DNA from: Spisula solida
Lineage: Eukaryota; Mollusca; Bivalvia; Venerida; Mactridae
DNA: 64,000 bases
Assembly: GCA_947247005.1 (NCBI GenBank)
Contig: OX365945.1
Coordinates: forward strand, 37,998,551 to 38,062,550
Direction of reading: 5' to 3'
Positions 33,438 to 45,813 of the stretch are shown one piece after another. The translations under genes were made by a program, and so were the position numbers. Under the pieces are notes generated by a model. That model was not told where the DNA came from. It did no database searches and saw nothing but the letters and a program-made list of their open reading frames with translations. How positions within the stretch are numbered: the stretch's first letter is position 1; every line of letters begins with the position of its first letter.

Positions 33438-33570
33438 AATAACTGGGCGCGCTGAGGCATCGAATGATAATATCCCCGGCACGCCGATAATGGCTCGAGG
33501 GCGCTAGCCCGAGTGCCATTATCAAGCGCCGGGGATATTATCATTCAATGCCACAGCGCGCCCATTTATT
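33438..33570. repeat. 133-bp imperfect palindrome
   Basis: Arms of about 60 bases: AATAACTGGGCGCGCTG... inward is matched by ...CAGCGCGCCCATTTATT, with only scattered mismatches, around a centre near GGGCGCTAGCCC. Each arm contains GATAATATCCCCGGC and GATAATGGC. Fold-back or MITE-like; no coding. Confidence 0.85.
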
Positions 33571-33929
33571 GAACTGTTTAATATACATGTTCCAGCGAAG
33601 GAAATATATGAAAGCACACAATGTCAACATCTTACATAACAGTATAGAATAAAGGTTACACGTCTGTATTCGTCAATTGATACGAATGTGCATTCGTAAC
33701 AACGAGAAATAGCACGATGAAATTCTCATTCCGGGACAATATAAAACTAAAAGTAAACGGTCAATGTCTTTTTAGTAAAATAAAGAAGTATGGATGACCC
33801 GTTTTCCTTAATTTATTAGGCCTAGCCTTCAAGCGTACGTTTCGACATGTACGTACAATAGGAGCCGTACGTTTAACGTAAATTCCGCGTACATAACGTC
33901 ACGTCGCGCGTGCGCACGATCGCAGGGCG

Positions 33930-33970
33930 ATTATTGATCACGTGATCAATAATATCCCCGGGGATATTAT
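33930..33970. repeat. Two overlapping perfect palindromes
   Basis: 33930-33953 is a perfect 24-bp palindrome centred on TGATCACGTGATCA; 33949-33970 is a perfect 22-bp palindrome centred on ATCCCCGGGGAT. The second uses the ATAATATCCCCGG phrase found in the palindrome 400 bp upstream and again at 33991. Confidence 0.9.
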
Positions 33971-34019
33971 CAGTTTTCAACATTTTGATGATAATATCCC
34001 CGGTGGGGCGATAATAGAG

Positions 34020-35061
34020 ATTTTGTCAACGCAAAAATGTTACTATATATAGTAACAGGTGTATTAAATATTGTTAACCACTTCTGTGCCACGGGGCCTA
34101 TTTGGCCTATTATTGTTTATTACGTTGAGTGCCAACGGGCCTATTTGGCCTATTTTTATATGGACTTAAGGAACCTGGAAATATTACATCTAAACATCGT
34201 ACGAAAGGGTTAAGATGTAAACAAGTAAGGGTCAAAACATTATGACGTCATTTCCGGTGGAATTCAGACACGACGTCATGCGTCTGACGACGTTAATATC
34301 AGCGCCATTTCGCGGATCGCGCATCAAAAGTGGCCTCCGAAAAAGTGATAAATTATGCAGGTAATAGACGGTTGCACGAAAATAAACTATTTACAATAGT
34401 TGAAAAGTGATAACTCTTCAATCTGATTGCAAAAGTAATTAAATATTCGTGTTTGATTCTCAGTAATTATGTTACGAAATTTGCGTGATTTTCACATCAT
34501 ATTGACACGGGATATCGATAATTAGGTATAAACTATGGATATAATCATGATCTATATAACTTAGTTTTCTACTACTGAAAATTTAGTACAATTCTATTGA
34601 ATAATTAGCAATGTAATACTTGTATACACACAAGACGTGTTAATTTTCAACGCAACGTTGTATGACGTCAAACCAACAAATGAAGCAAACTCGACATCTT
34701 TATTGATATAGGGCTCGATATTGTTGAAATGTATGTTGTAAATTTCCTGCTATCATACATGTTCTATATATCCTTGCACCCTTTATCATGAACTTGACCC
34801 GCGGGCAAAATAACACACATGAAGGCCCAACCATGGCGTTTCCGGGGATCAATAGTACAGTTCAGTACATTTATGAATACAATTATATCTGTCCTCACAT
34901 ACTGCGTCATATTTTCTTCCAAAACTTCAGGCATCGGGTTGGAAGTTCAATGTGGTACATTTCATTCAATAAATGAAATAAAATATATTGGGCAACATCC
35001 GTATAGATCTACGTCTTTGTAACGAGACCCGAACATATTTAAACAATTATTATAACACTAA
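34020..35061. other. Intergenic sequence; short repeated GGGCCTATTTGGCCTATT
   Basis: The phrase occurs near 34098 and 34137. TTAACC at 34075 and GGGTTAAG at 34207 resemble piggyBac-type ends but the inverted match is poor. TGACGTCA-type sites are frequent at 34240-34300. No gene seen. Confidence 0.4.
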
Positions 35062-36325
35062 TAGTCCAGTCATTCTACAGTAAAAATAGGCTTAACCTCA
35101 AACAAATTGCAAAAGAAATAAATTTGACTGTTTTGGCATCAAAAAACATTGACAAATAACATATCAAAAGTCTAGAAAAATCTAGGAAGGGGAAGTTGCC
35201 GAAAAATTAACATATGTAAGGTCACTATTGGAAACTCTAAAGCTGCTTTTATGGCAGTGTTTATTTTCATTTCCATGTAACCCAAGTGCACATATCCATA
35301 AAGTACATAGTAAAGTAATTGGAATATGAACAATATTATAAACAGATGAAAACAACGTGTCATAGATAACAAATAAAACCATTTTTGATTTAATATAGAT
35401 GCTTAAAAATCAGTACAAGTGGGTGGGGTAATGGAGTGTGACAATCTCAGAAACAAATCCCGGTGTAACCTCTAGGTCAACAAATGAATTATTATAGTTT
35501 AATGTTATATGTGAAAGTTCTGACATTGCAAGCATAAATTGCAAAAGTGATGGGGTCTGTGAAATTCAAGATGGCGTCCAAAATGGCCGTCTTCTTTAGC
35601 ATTACCAGTTAAAATAAAAATAGATACATGAAAATAGCAGGAATATATGACAAAATTAATTGAAATTAATGTCCTTAAATGATGTATATGTATTTAAGAA
35701 ACCACAAACATCGTTAAACAAATATTTTAGATACATTATTTATGTTGAAAATCTTCAAAAAGCAATGTCAGTCAGTGTCATTTGCAGGTAAAACATACGA
35801 AAAACAGGTACAGAGGCAATTTCACCTTTCTAATCTCTTATGTCTTTGGTTATGATTTATAATGTTGATTAATACATATCTAAAATACACTTTTATGAAT
35901 AAATGTTATAATTTGTTAAATAAAAAACACTTCTTTAATTGGAACTCAGTGCATCCATGCAATCTGAGGTGTAATATGTGGTATTATTACCCCAACCACC
36001 AATTTCACACAATGAATTTGTAATCGAGTAATTTGAAGTTTCACAAACTAACTTCGTCTTGCATGAAGTTTATTAAATCATAAATGTAAATTGGTACACA
36101 TACAAAACTTTTATGTCGGAGATTACTTCGAGAAATCCAAGATGGCGATTAATATGGACGTCGTGGTATAGGAAAAGTGATTAATTTGGCTATATAGATG
36201 ATACAGGTAAATATATATTACTTCCAACTTTGTATCCTAAATTAGTATCGGTTCTCGACAACTCGGTGTGTTCTATCAAATATTTCTGTGAATCACTGGT
36301 TGAAGATAGTATCTCTACTTCATTG

Positions 36326-36640
36326 TACCCCCGCACAACGAGTTGTAAGGGGGTATACTGGATTCAGCTTATCTGTCTGTCGGTCGGTCTGCCCGTCCGT
36401 ATACGCATTCTTGTGGACGCATTACTCCTCCGTTTTTGCAGCATTTCCTTCAAACTTAAACAGATGAACATCCTCAACATGTAAATGTGCATAAAGGAAA
36501 GAATTTGCGCTGCGACGATTTTTGACAGAATTATGGCCCTTTGTACTTTTATACAATATATAGTGTATATAGTGAATAGTTCTTATTTGCATAAAGAAAA
36601 GAATTAGCTGCAATGATGTTTGCCACGTGGGGGTATATTT
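36326..36640 (-). mobile_element. Pearl-like element (family F), single unit, minus strand
   Basis: On the minus strand it starts TATACCCCCAC (36636-36627), has one short core, a GGACGGGCAGACCGACCGACAGACAG tail (abridged here as the GGAC/GACC run at 36404-36372) and the terminal hairpin 36355-36326: TACCCCC, ACAAC, GTTGT, GGGGGTA arms. The last arm GGGGGTA is the complement of the 5' motif. Confidence 0.75.
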
Positions 36641-37079
36641 ATTTAGTCTGCCGAATGGCGACAGTTCTAGTTATCCTTGGATACAGTGCGACTTGAAACT
36701 ACTTTATATGAATGTATGAATCCGAGATCAAACTAGCAATCAGGTATAAATAAAAGCTGGCTGGTAATCATAGAACATATCGCACATCGATTGCATGTAC
36801 AGGCCTGGGTATACCCATTGCATGTACATGACTGGGTATGTGATCAGGTCGTTACGAAACCTGTACTTGGTAGGTGGTCCATTTGGCTCTGTTATGGACA
36901 TTGCTGTGCGTTTTGTTGCCTTTTAGGCACAGTTTGCGAGATGTTAGATGTGCTTTCCATGTTTGGTTCAGGATTACAGAGCTCGATGTATCGCTTAATT
37001 TTCACCAGCATAATTATACTAGTATCATAAATGCAAGGCTCAATACTAGATCGCCTGTGTTTATACTAGTCGGAATACT

Positions 37080-37740
37080 TGCTAACATCTATGAGTTCAA
37101 TGCCCGACCTTAGACATGCGTTCAATGCTTGTTAGAACGTGTCCATAGTAGGTACACGCTCGATCTTAGATCTAAACTCAATGCTGGCTGGAGAAGGTTC
37201 AGTTAGACATTCTTACTAGTGTATGTCCACAATGCAACACTCGACCTTAGATCTGCATTGAATGCTGCAGGAGTAGGTCCAATTAAACATAAGTTCAGTG
37301 CTTACTAGATTATTTCCTCAGTACAATGTTCGACACTAAACCTACAGGACAAGGTTCAGTTAGACTTAAAAGAGAAGGTCAAGAGTGCAGGAACCAATCT
37401 AAGACCAAATTGGAATATTGGAATAGGTTCAGTTAGACTATACATTCTATGCTTGCTGGGGTTTGTCAAGATTACCGGACTCCTAATACATACCTTAAAT
37501 GCTTGCTGGAATACAAATGTAGGGCCAGTTCAGACCTACGTTCAAGACGTGCCAAAATGGGTCCATTTAAACCATCGTTCAATGTTATCTATAGTATGTC
37601 CTCAGTGCAACGATCGACCTAAGACCTGCGTTCAATGCTGGCTAGAGTTGGTCTACAGTGCAAGGCTAGATCTAAAACTTAAGTTCAATGCATACTTGTA
37701 AGATTAGGTCAAGTGAGACCTACGTTTTGTAGTTCAGCAG
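37080..37740 (+). repeat. Degenerate minisatellite of about 75-80 bp units
   Basis: Phrases GACCTAMGTTCAATGCTKGCTAGA and GTCCTCAGTGCAACG-TCGACCT recur eight or so times with heavy drift (for example near 37103, 37180, 37253, 37535, 37620). Overlapping open frames are by-products. Confidence 0.6.
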
Positions 37741-37757
37741 TTTTACTGTTGTTACTA

Positions 37758-37990
37758 GGTCATTCAGCGTAGGCATTCCGCCTTTTGGTTGCTGTATCTT
37801 TTCTACTGGGTCATTCAGCTAGTTATAATTTATTATACTTTTCGACAGCTTGGACTTGGGCGGATCTGCGCTTGTTTAGTTGGGCATTGTGCTTTGTGTG
37901 TTTTTAATGTTTTCTGTGCTCGGCTGGTTAAGTTGAGTGCTGCCTTCCCTGTCTGACTTAATATACTCTTTTTGAGTTTGTTTGAATAGG
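37758..37990 (+). repeat. Interspersed repeat also present inverted at 52452-52680
   Basis: About 225 bp from AGGCATTCCGCCTTTTG to GTCTGACTTAATATA are the near-perfect reverse complement of 52452-52680. Identity is high by eye, so both copies are recent. No ends typical of a known class. Confidence 0.75.
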
Positions 37991-38628
37991 CCCATACTAT
38001 GTGCAGCCCTAAATCTAGACCTGTGTACAAAGCTAGGTTGACGTAAGTAAGTATGTAGACTCTACATGTGTATAATGGCACTCATTTAATTCGTCAAAGA
38101 CACAAACAATATCAATAGAAACATACACAAACTGTATTGTTATCCGTATAGAGGGCGGTTAAGACAATGTCCGTAATGCGCTTCCATAGAGAGGAAGTGT
38201 ATGCATAATCTCAACGTCAAAATAACGCCGATTTATTTTCTTAAACCATCGTAAAATATTTGACTTTTGTATATAACAAGATTATTACAGTTCCTATTTT
38301 TAAATAATCAACTGAATTGGTTGGTGTGTACGTGTTATTTGATATTTAAATAACATATTCACGTAAATATGACGAGATTATGCCTTCGTAATTACATAGT
38401 TCATCGCACGCGCTAAGTTCATATGACGTCACTATGGCGAGTTATATTTGCCATGTCGTAGTTCGAAAAAATGAACAAGTTTAAGGTTAAATTTCATCGT
38501 TTTCCCCACCTTAGATTTTTCTAGACTTTTTGTATGATTATAATCATACATTTATCTACATGATTATCGAAAAAGAAATTCTTTTGCAATTAGTTAAATT
38601 GAGGTTAAATTGTAGAATGACTGGACTA

Positions 38629-40600
38629 TAAATACCATATTGTTAAACACACGTAAATCCATTAACCATATAATGACAGTCCCAAGTAAGAAACCAATAA
38701 CTGGACAGTTTATGTAGATGTATTTAGTTGCTTATTTGTGTTATTAATGACAGCATATATATGAGACACTTCCTCGGAATAAATTTGGGGAAAAACATAT
38801 GTGATCAATTTACGCACAAAATAATAGAACTTCATTGTATGTCCAAAGTGCTTTTTGTGTAACTTGTTTGTTTGATGCCCATTCATAGGCTTATAATTGT
38901 AGTCCTAAGTTTGTACTCTTGTCTGATCTTAGACTTGTGCTCAACCATTAACAGACAGTATTCGGTATTAACCCAGCGACAGATCCAAAGCACGTTCATC
39001 TGTGTCTGTTAGCCAGTGGATGTGCTACTGGTTAGACAGCCTTATATTAAACATGAATTTAACATGAGCCTGTGTCAAAATACATAATTATATTCGTTCA
39101 ACGATTCTTTTAGTAGGCATCCGGTGCCCCTTTGCTGGGAATCCAGTGCCCCCTTGCTAGGCATCCAGTGCCCTTTGACTTTAATTCGTTCTACATTTGG
39201 TGGTGATATTCCTTAGTAAATTTGATCGAACTTTGGATCTTCAACCAGTGCTATCCGAGTCGAGTATTCACGGTCTTGAAGTACTAGCGTATTTTCGATC
39301 TGTATTTGATGAATGTCAGTATTTGTCCTGAGGGATGGGATCTATATATGCATATCTAAGTCACGCCTAATTATCAGTGGAGTGGGTCTTGATTGCTGGG
39401 CTCGATCTTAGACCTACGCCCATTGGTCGCCATATTCGAACCAAATTGCTGGCCTTAATCTGGACTGTAGCAGATCATAGAACTAATAGTGTTTACGGGA
39501 TATGTAAACTGGGGAAGCTAATTTGATTCCCTGCATGCTTCGTGTTAAATTAAATCGAGATTGCGATATGATACTACATGTAATACAAAGAGCCGAGTTA
39601 CTTCTTAAACTAATCGCCTGTTTCAGAAATGCATATATAATTATTCTTTAAAATATGGTTTTGTGTATTGAACTTATTACCTCAAATTCTAATTACATTG
39701 TATACTAGTATTGAAAAATCACTATCTCGTCCCACGACATGAAAGCATCACACCCGTACAAAATAAGTTCACTTCCCCATCGCTTAATTCTATCGTCACA
39801 CATATATAGTTCGACTCCTCGGTATAATTTATGAGACACACCCCAGTCGTTAGTGCGTGTTCATCCGTTTTCACTGTCAGAATGGCCGAGGTCCTTCGAT
39901 TGCGAGATAAGAGACAGTTGTGTGATACAAGGAACCCAGGTTACAATACCTTATCTCTTTACGAATGGACATATTAGTTTTGCAACGTACCCATTGTACA
40001 GCACAGATAGACACGAGGCTAGTTATTTGTAATTGGATGGAAAACACTGACTGAAAAGCGTATACATACATAAGAAAGTGCCACGGCCGAGATTCGTCTC
40101 AATCCACAGTCAAGAGCAATACACACGCGACCACCGTGAAACCTTGTCGCCGTACTGGGTAATTGATAATCGCATTACCAAGACACAAAGAAGACACACA
40201 CTAGAAGATATATACATGTAAGCTGCAACCACCCTTTATAGTGTTGATTCGGGTTTATGTACATGCATTTGTATTTTTGGGTTCTTTACTAGTACATATG
40301 TACTGACCAACGTATTGCATGTATTGGTAAAATAATTGAATGGAAAGAAGGTTGCAGTGCTTAATCAAATAAGTCGCACAATGAGTAGAGAACATTACAC
40401 CAAACTCCTTGAAAAGTAAACTACTGAGTCACACTATGTGGTGTAATATAAAATCGTGCGCACAGTACCCCCCGCATCCCTTTTCGTATATATGATTGCT
40501 TTGTAAACATCCACTGAAAACACAGTACCAGTTTGTGTCAAAATAATATTTTGAAAATATAAATTAAGTGTAGGTGCTATGGTTCCGTTGATATTATGTG
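38629..40600. other. Intergenic sequence; three-unit minisatellite at 39114-39178
   Basis: TAGGCATCCRGTGCCCCTTTGC is repeated three times (22-23 bp units) at 39114-39178. Otherwise no feature recognised in nearly 2 kb. Confidence 0.45.
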
Positions 40601-40639
40601 AGGTGATTTATAACGAATGTTGTATACGGCGGCGAATTC

Positions 40640-40868
40640 ACCCAACCCGTATTCTAGCACTGTCACCCGAACTACCTTAACACGTACTAAATACCAACTT
40701 ACCATTCCCCATGCAACCAGCAACATTTCAACATGGGGAGGAAAATCAACATTTACATTGTTTTCAACTTTTCATGGAAAGGTTGGAGTTGCCACGACCT
40801 GGAATCAAACCCGGATCGCTGGGTTACAAATCCAGCGCCCTATTACTACTGAACCACGGCCGTGGCTA
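40640..40868 (-). repeat. tRNA(Thr)-like SINE
   Basis: On the minus strand 40862-40798 has an A-box TGGTTCAGTAG, an anticodon-arm-like GCTGGATTTGTAACCCAGC (anticodon position TGT, Thr) and a B-box GGTTTGATTCC. The acceptor arms do not pair, so it is not a functional tRNA. A non-tRNA body follows to about 40640. Confidence 0.55.
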
Positions 40869-41159
40869 TATGTACTCGTATCCAATTCCTTGGTTTAATT
40901 ATTAGATGCAGTACAAAATCAACAAGACAAATTTGTGATGCAATGCATCAAAGTAGCCGCAATTTTGTGGTTTACATGTCATGAATACTGTTATATCAAG
41001 CAACGGTGTTATAAATTATTCTAAACGACTGAAATCTCTAACGTTTCATTCAGATAGAATGAAATTGAGCGGGAAATATTCCAATATACACAGGTATTTG
41101 ACATTATAAACTGGGAGTCACTGAAAAGTTACCACTTATATATATCTCTGTATTTTGTA

Positions 41160-41297
41160 AATGCCGAGCATAGCCTTTATTTGCCAGTCAGCTTTATGCT
41201 GAAATATGGCAGGCATATATGTGTGCCCCCACCCGGATATGCACCCGGATCGCCAGATTAGACGGCAAGCGCGCTAACCATTGAGCTACGAAGGCCT
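41160..41297 (-). repeat. Second tRNA-derived SINE head
   Basis: On the minus strand GTAGCTCAATGGTTAGCGC supplies an A-box, TTGCC...GGCGA an anticodon stem with a 9-nt loop, and GGGTGCATATCCG a degraded B-box. A short body follows. Not a functional tRNA. Confidence 0.5.
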
Positions 41298-41869
41298 ATA
41301 CAATATGACCTATCGGTACAAAAGTTTTCTAGTGTGTGCATCTAAATATTGTTAAAGCTGTGACTTCTCAGTAAGGTGAAAACATAGTTGTGTTCGGCTT
41401 TTAACACAGTGTAACGTGAATTTTAAATATAAGAGTCAATTGATAGGATGGTACCTAACTTTTCATTGAGTATAAGTAACGGTATTGTATAACAGATCTA
41501 GATCTTTTAATTTCTACTTATTGTTTAACAGCAATTTCGTTTACAAATGCATTTCTATATGGATGAACAAAACGTTCTTATATACACATGCTGCACGATA
41601 TGAAGTAAAAACACGTAAATACATGTAGCATGCAACCCTCGCATATATACAATTACAAGCACATTATAAATCACTGAAACATTATTATGTGACCATTCTA
41701 AATAGCTTACTGGTATTGGAAACTAGTCATCATTCCTTTGACCAATTGGATGTGCAGTGTTGCAATGTCACCAGATTATTAACATAATTCAAAATAAATT
41801 TGAAGTACTTGATAGTTCCACATATTTATTGGATTAAAGTAAATGTAGAATACAATCAATCGGTAAAAC
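41298..41869. other. Intergenic sequence
   Basis: A 24-base match, AACATTATTATGTGACCATT and continuing, is shared with 3788-3811 in the 1527-5686 element, suggesting a common repeat fragment near 41640-41702. No gene seen. Confidence 0.4.
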
Positions 41870-42866
41870 CGAATTATGCTTCCCGAAGCAAGTGTTTGTT
41901 CCAAAATTGGAAATAACTTATTACAGATACAGGTAAATAAAGAAAATAATGTAGAATTTTGGTTCTTTGACACCGCACTTCCTCTACCATTATGTTAAGT
42001 TTCAATCAAATGCCATCAATACTGTTCAAGTGAGGGACCTGCCAAGCATTAATTTGTATGAAAAAGGGAGATAATTAAAAAACAATAAAGGTGCACTTCT
42101 CCTGAATGAGATTAATTCACCTATAAAGTTTCAAATCAATACCTCCCATAATGAAGGAGTTATGACCTGGACAAGAAGTAAGTATAAAAGTACAAAAGGC
42201 CATAACTCCAAAAATTGACAATAAAGAGTTATGTTTCTTGTGCACCGCACTTCCTCTCAATGAGATCTATTCACATATGAAGTTTCAAATTGATATCTCT
42301 AATACTGTATGAGTTCTGGCCCAGAGAATAATTAAGTATAAAAAATTACAAAGGGAAATTACTCAAAAATATATAATGTAGGGTTATGGTTCTTTCACAT
42401 TGCACTTCCTATCAATGAGGTCTATTCACCTATGAAGTTTCAAATTGAAATCTTTAATACTGTATAAGTTATGGCCTGGACAAGAATGAAGTATGAAAAC
42501 AAAATAGAAAGGGGAGTAACTCAAAAAATGGGCAATCAAGAGTTATGGTTCTTGTGCACTGCACTTCCCCTCAATGAGGTCTAGTCACCGATAAAGTTTC
42601 AAATTGATATCTCTAATACTGTTTAAGTTATGGCCCGGACAAGAATGAAGTATGAAAAATTACAAAGGGGAATAACTAAAAACATATGCAATCAAGAGTT
42701 ATGGTTCTTGTGCACTGCACTTCCCCTCAATGAGGTCTATTCACCTAAGAAGTTTCAAATTGATATCTCTAATACTCTTCAAGTTATGGCCCGGACAAAA
42801 GTGTGACGGATGGACAGACGGACGGACAAAGCGGCGACTATATGCTCACCCTTCAGGGAGCATAAA
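41870..42866 (+). mobile_element. Tandem-core element with GGAC tail and hairpin (family E)
   Basis: About six units of roughly 150 bp (TTATGGTTCTTGTGCACTGCACTTCC, abridged as the recurring GGTTCTTGTGCACTGCACTT phrase), a GGACAGACGGACGGACAAAG tail and a terminal hairpin 42841-42864 (TATGCTC...GAGCATA with an inner CCC/GGG pair), then AAAAAATA. TTATGCTTCCCGAAGCA at 41875 may be the matching 5' end and itself folds as a hairpin. Confidence 0.7.
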
Positions 42867-43261
42867 AAATACACAATTAGGCCCTCCTGTATTTTAAATG
42901 CGGACTTGGGATTCGATGACGGTGCAGTTACATTGTACCTAGGGTTTTGCTACTTTACTCTCAGTCTCTGGGAGCTGAAAATATTGGCTGTCATTTTGAG
43001 GTATTTCAGCTCTACAGAGGTTAAATGTATAGCTATGCTCATTCAGGTTATTGTAAAAAGGTAAACAACAAATTAGGTCCTTTGGCAATCACTTATTAAA
43101 TATGTTAAAAGCTAAACATGCATTTCTAAATTATTTAGCTCTCAATAAAGCAATTAAAATTTTAAAAGGTACAAAGGTCTATTTTCATTTTAATATTTTT
43201 TTCGAACTGACAAATATTCATTCATACTGACAAATATTCATTCGGACTGACAACATTTTGA

Positions 43262-43710
43262 CCGTCGTGTGGATAAGGAAAATTATTTGCTGAACTGTCG
43301 TGCTGATAAGGAAAATAATCGGCACAACCGACGTGCGGATAAGAAAATTAATCAGTATAATCATCGTGCAAATAAGGAAAATAATTTACGAGACTGTCGT
43401 GCGGATAAGGAAAACAATTCAATTATTGGCACAACTGTCTTGCGCATCAGGAAAATAATTGGCATGACCATCATGCGCATAAGGAAAATAATTGGTACGA
43501 CTGTCGTGCGGCGGATAATGAAAATAATTGGCACGACCATCATGCGCATAAGAAAAATAATTGGTACGACTGTCGTTCGGATAACCAAAGTAATCGGGAC
43601 GACTGTCAGACGCATAAGGAAAATAATAATTGGCATGACTGTCAATCATGTGGGAAAGAAAAAAAATTGGCCCGACCATCATGCAGATAAGGAAGATAAT
43701 CGACAACATA
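43262..43710 (+). repeat. 33-bp minisatellite, about 13 units
   Basis: Units such as GCGGATAAGGAAAATAATTGGCACGACTGTCGT drift but keep a period near 33 bp. Because 33 is divisible by three, long frames stay open on both strands (156, 96 and 94 codons); these are not evidence of a gene. Two copies of ACTGACAAATATTCATTC precede it at 43207-43243. Confidence 0.8.
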
Positions 43711-45655
43711 CTGTTAAAAAGGATTTCACGAGCATATGATTAACGATGCTCATCCAAGACTGCCCAGCTCGACTGAATCAATCTAATGTCATAAGTCTGT
43801 GATATTTATTCATTTTGGTTACTGAACTTTTATTATTTTATAAGATTTCAGATTTTATCATTTATTTAACAGTTTTCAATAGTGTTAAATTCGTACAGTC
43901 ACAGTGTAGCACACGATGCCTTGTACTGATGTAAACAATTGGCGTGCAAAACGAAATAGCAATGCACAATAGATGCATAACATTGTTCAAAAGTTGTTTA
44001 CATTTTTTAACATTTTGGGTCGAATCGGTACGAGTACGACAGTGACTTACTTCAAGGTCTGTATCGGATGTTGATGAAATTGCATATCTACGTTTGTTAT
44101 GAGTATTAAAGAAGATTTTCCTTGTTCAACAAGTACTCGCGTCTTGTAATCAGTTATATTCGCGGCTATTTTTGATAAGTAAAGTTTTATCAAAACAATG
44201 CTATATCTACTTCCGCCGTCATGTTTAAAACGCGGCCAAACTGCGGGCACGTGCGGCCAAATCAAGCAACTTTAAAATCATCAAGATATTGTTCATATTA
44301 TATGAAAACTACTTATATAATCACAATAAACAGCACAATATCACAATAATTGCTAAAATATTGATATGTTACCGTTAAACTTTTGGAAGCAAGTACCCGG
44401 GCCAACCCATTCTGTAGTCTGGTTCCCTGTCGTTCTATATTTGTTTAGTAGTGATAGGGGAGGTAATCCAGACTACCCATTATGTGACCGCAGATTCGGT
44501 AGTTTTACCGCGTTTTAAACAAGTCTATTTATAGTACAGAATTTATGAATAGACTAATTCCGGCGACTCAACATTTTTGTTATCAAATTAATGTATAAAT
44601 TTCAGCAATTATCTATAATTGATAAATAAGAAAAGTTATATGAAACTCTATATTATTGTTTTCATGCGAAAACATCAGCATCATTGGTAAACGAATACAA
44701 CTATCGATAAAATTAGCGATCAGTTCAGTAGTAGAAAAAATAGACACCTCAGCTAGTCTACGCAAAAAGGGATCAGCAACTAAATTATTGATACGGAAAC
44801 ATTTTTTATTTTAATTACGAACATTATCCATCCAAAAAATGTCATTTATGGTGGGATCAATGAGAATTTAAATGTGTTTGTATAGGTATCAATTAATAGC
44901 TTCAATATCCACGCAAACAAATTTATTCATTTTAATAACTATCGGTTACTTGTCCTTTCACGTCCAGGGGAGAAATTTGGTTGGTATTCCATAAGATAGC
45001 CGCCTCAAGGGCGGCTATCAATAAACCAGGGGCTCTAGCTTATTTACCCCGTTCTAGGTTGAACTAAACATTTCATTTAGATGAACAGTTCATAGCAGCT
45101 TTTAGCAGAATGTCATGAAAGATGGTACATGTATGTTAAATACGTAATAGATTTATAATAATTTTAAATTGTCGACTGGATACTCGCACATCATTCGATT
45201 AATAGTTCTATATATGATCCGAACGCATGATAAGGCACCTATGGTGAACTATTTACAGGGTTTGAGGAGCCAATATTGTGTGTAACTATTCATGAAGTAA
45301 CATGTTGATTTTTCACTGGAATAAAATCTTTTGAAAAACTTACTTTAGATAAAATATTGTATTAACATTATGGATATTCGAAAGATTTAATTAAGTCAGC
45401 CTAATATCATTTTGTTCAGTTTTTGTGTGCATATTTAAACTAAAACATACATATCTTGAATGCATACACGGCGCCTTAATTATCGTCTAATTGCGTTGTA
45501 ACGTGCGCCATACCGCGCAGTTTTTTGCACGTCGATATAATGACGTCAACTTGTTTACGTCAAAACAGGCTTGGCAATGTCGACGTTATTTGCATTTTGA
45601 CGTCGGCAGCGAAAGGGTTAAGCAAATATCATATATAGAGGATCTTGCATGAGTG
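43711..45655. other. Intergenic sequence with a strong hairpin at 44995-45019
   Basis: GATAGCCGCC, loop TCAAG, GGCGGCTATC is a perfect 10-bp stem followed by AATAAACC; it resembles the 3' hairpins of the pearl-like families but no tail or core is visible. A second inverted pair (GTAGTCTGG...CCAGACTAC) spans 44414-44478. No gene seen. Confidence 0.5.
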
Positions 45656-45813
45656 CTCATTACATACGAGTTTTATTAAACGAGTGGTTGGTGCCTTATG
45701 TAGCCGCAATATCTTCACAGGTACTTGTCATATTCACAGGTAGCCGACATATAAAGTCTCGCAGGTAATTTAATCAATTTAACTTATTAATTGCGCAGCG
45801 TGAAGATAGGAAG

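Larger units (their letters stand above)
35062..38628. mobile_element. 3.6-kb inverted-repeat element
   Basis: TAGTCCAGTCATTCTACA at 35062 is inverted at 38611-38628. Inward, broken matches continue (TTAACCTCAA, AATTGCAAAAGAA, AGTCTAGAAAAATCTA at 35171-35186 with its complement at 38513-38529), giving diverged ends of about 130 bp. No clear target duplication beyond TA. Interior holds the family F insertion, a degenerate minisatellite and an interspersed repeat but no recognisable protein. The AGT start recalls Polintons, not enough to assign it. Confidence 0.65.

Noticed and set aside
34075..34214. A small piggyBac-type element (TTAACC ... GGGTTAA)
   Set aside because: TTAA occurs at both sides, but the inward sequences match poorly; a similar GGGTTAAG at 45617 has no partner either.
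40798..40862. A functional tRNA-Thr gene
   Set aside because: A and B boxes and an anticodon arm are visible, but the acceptor arms do not pair and the T stem has a mismatch; a SINE head fits better.
43269..43739. A 156-residue repetitive protein rich in ADKENN-like units
   Set aside because: The frame is a by-product of a 33-bp minisatellite; equally long frames exist on the opposite strand.
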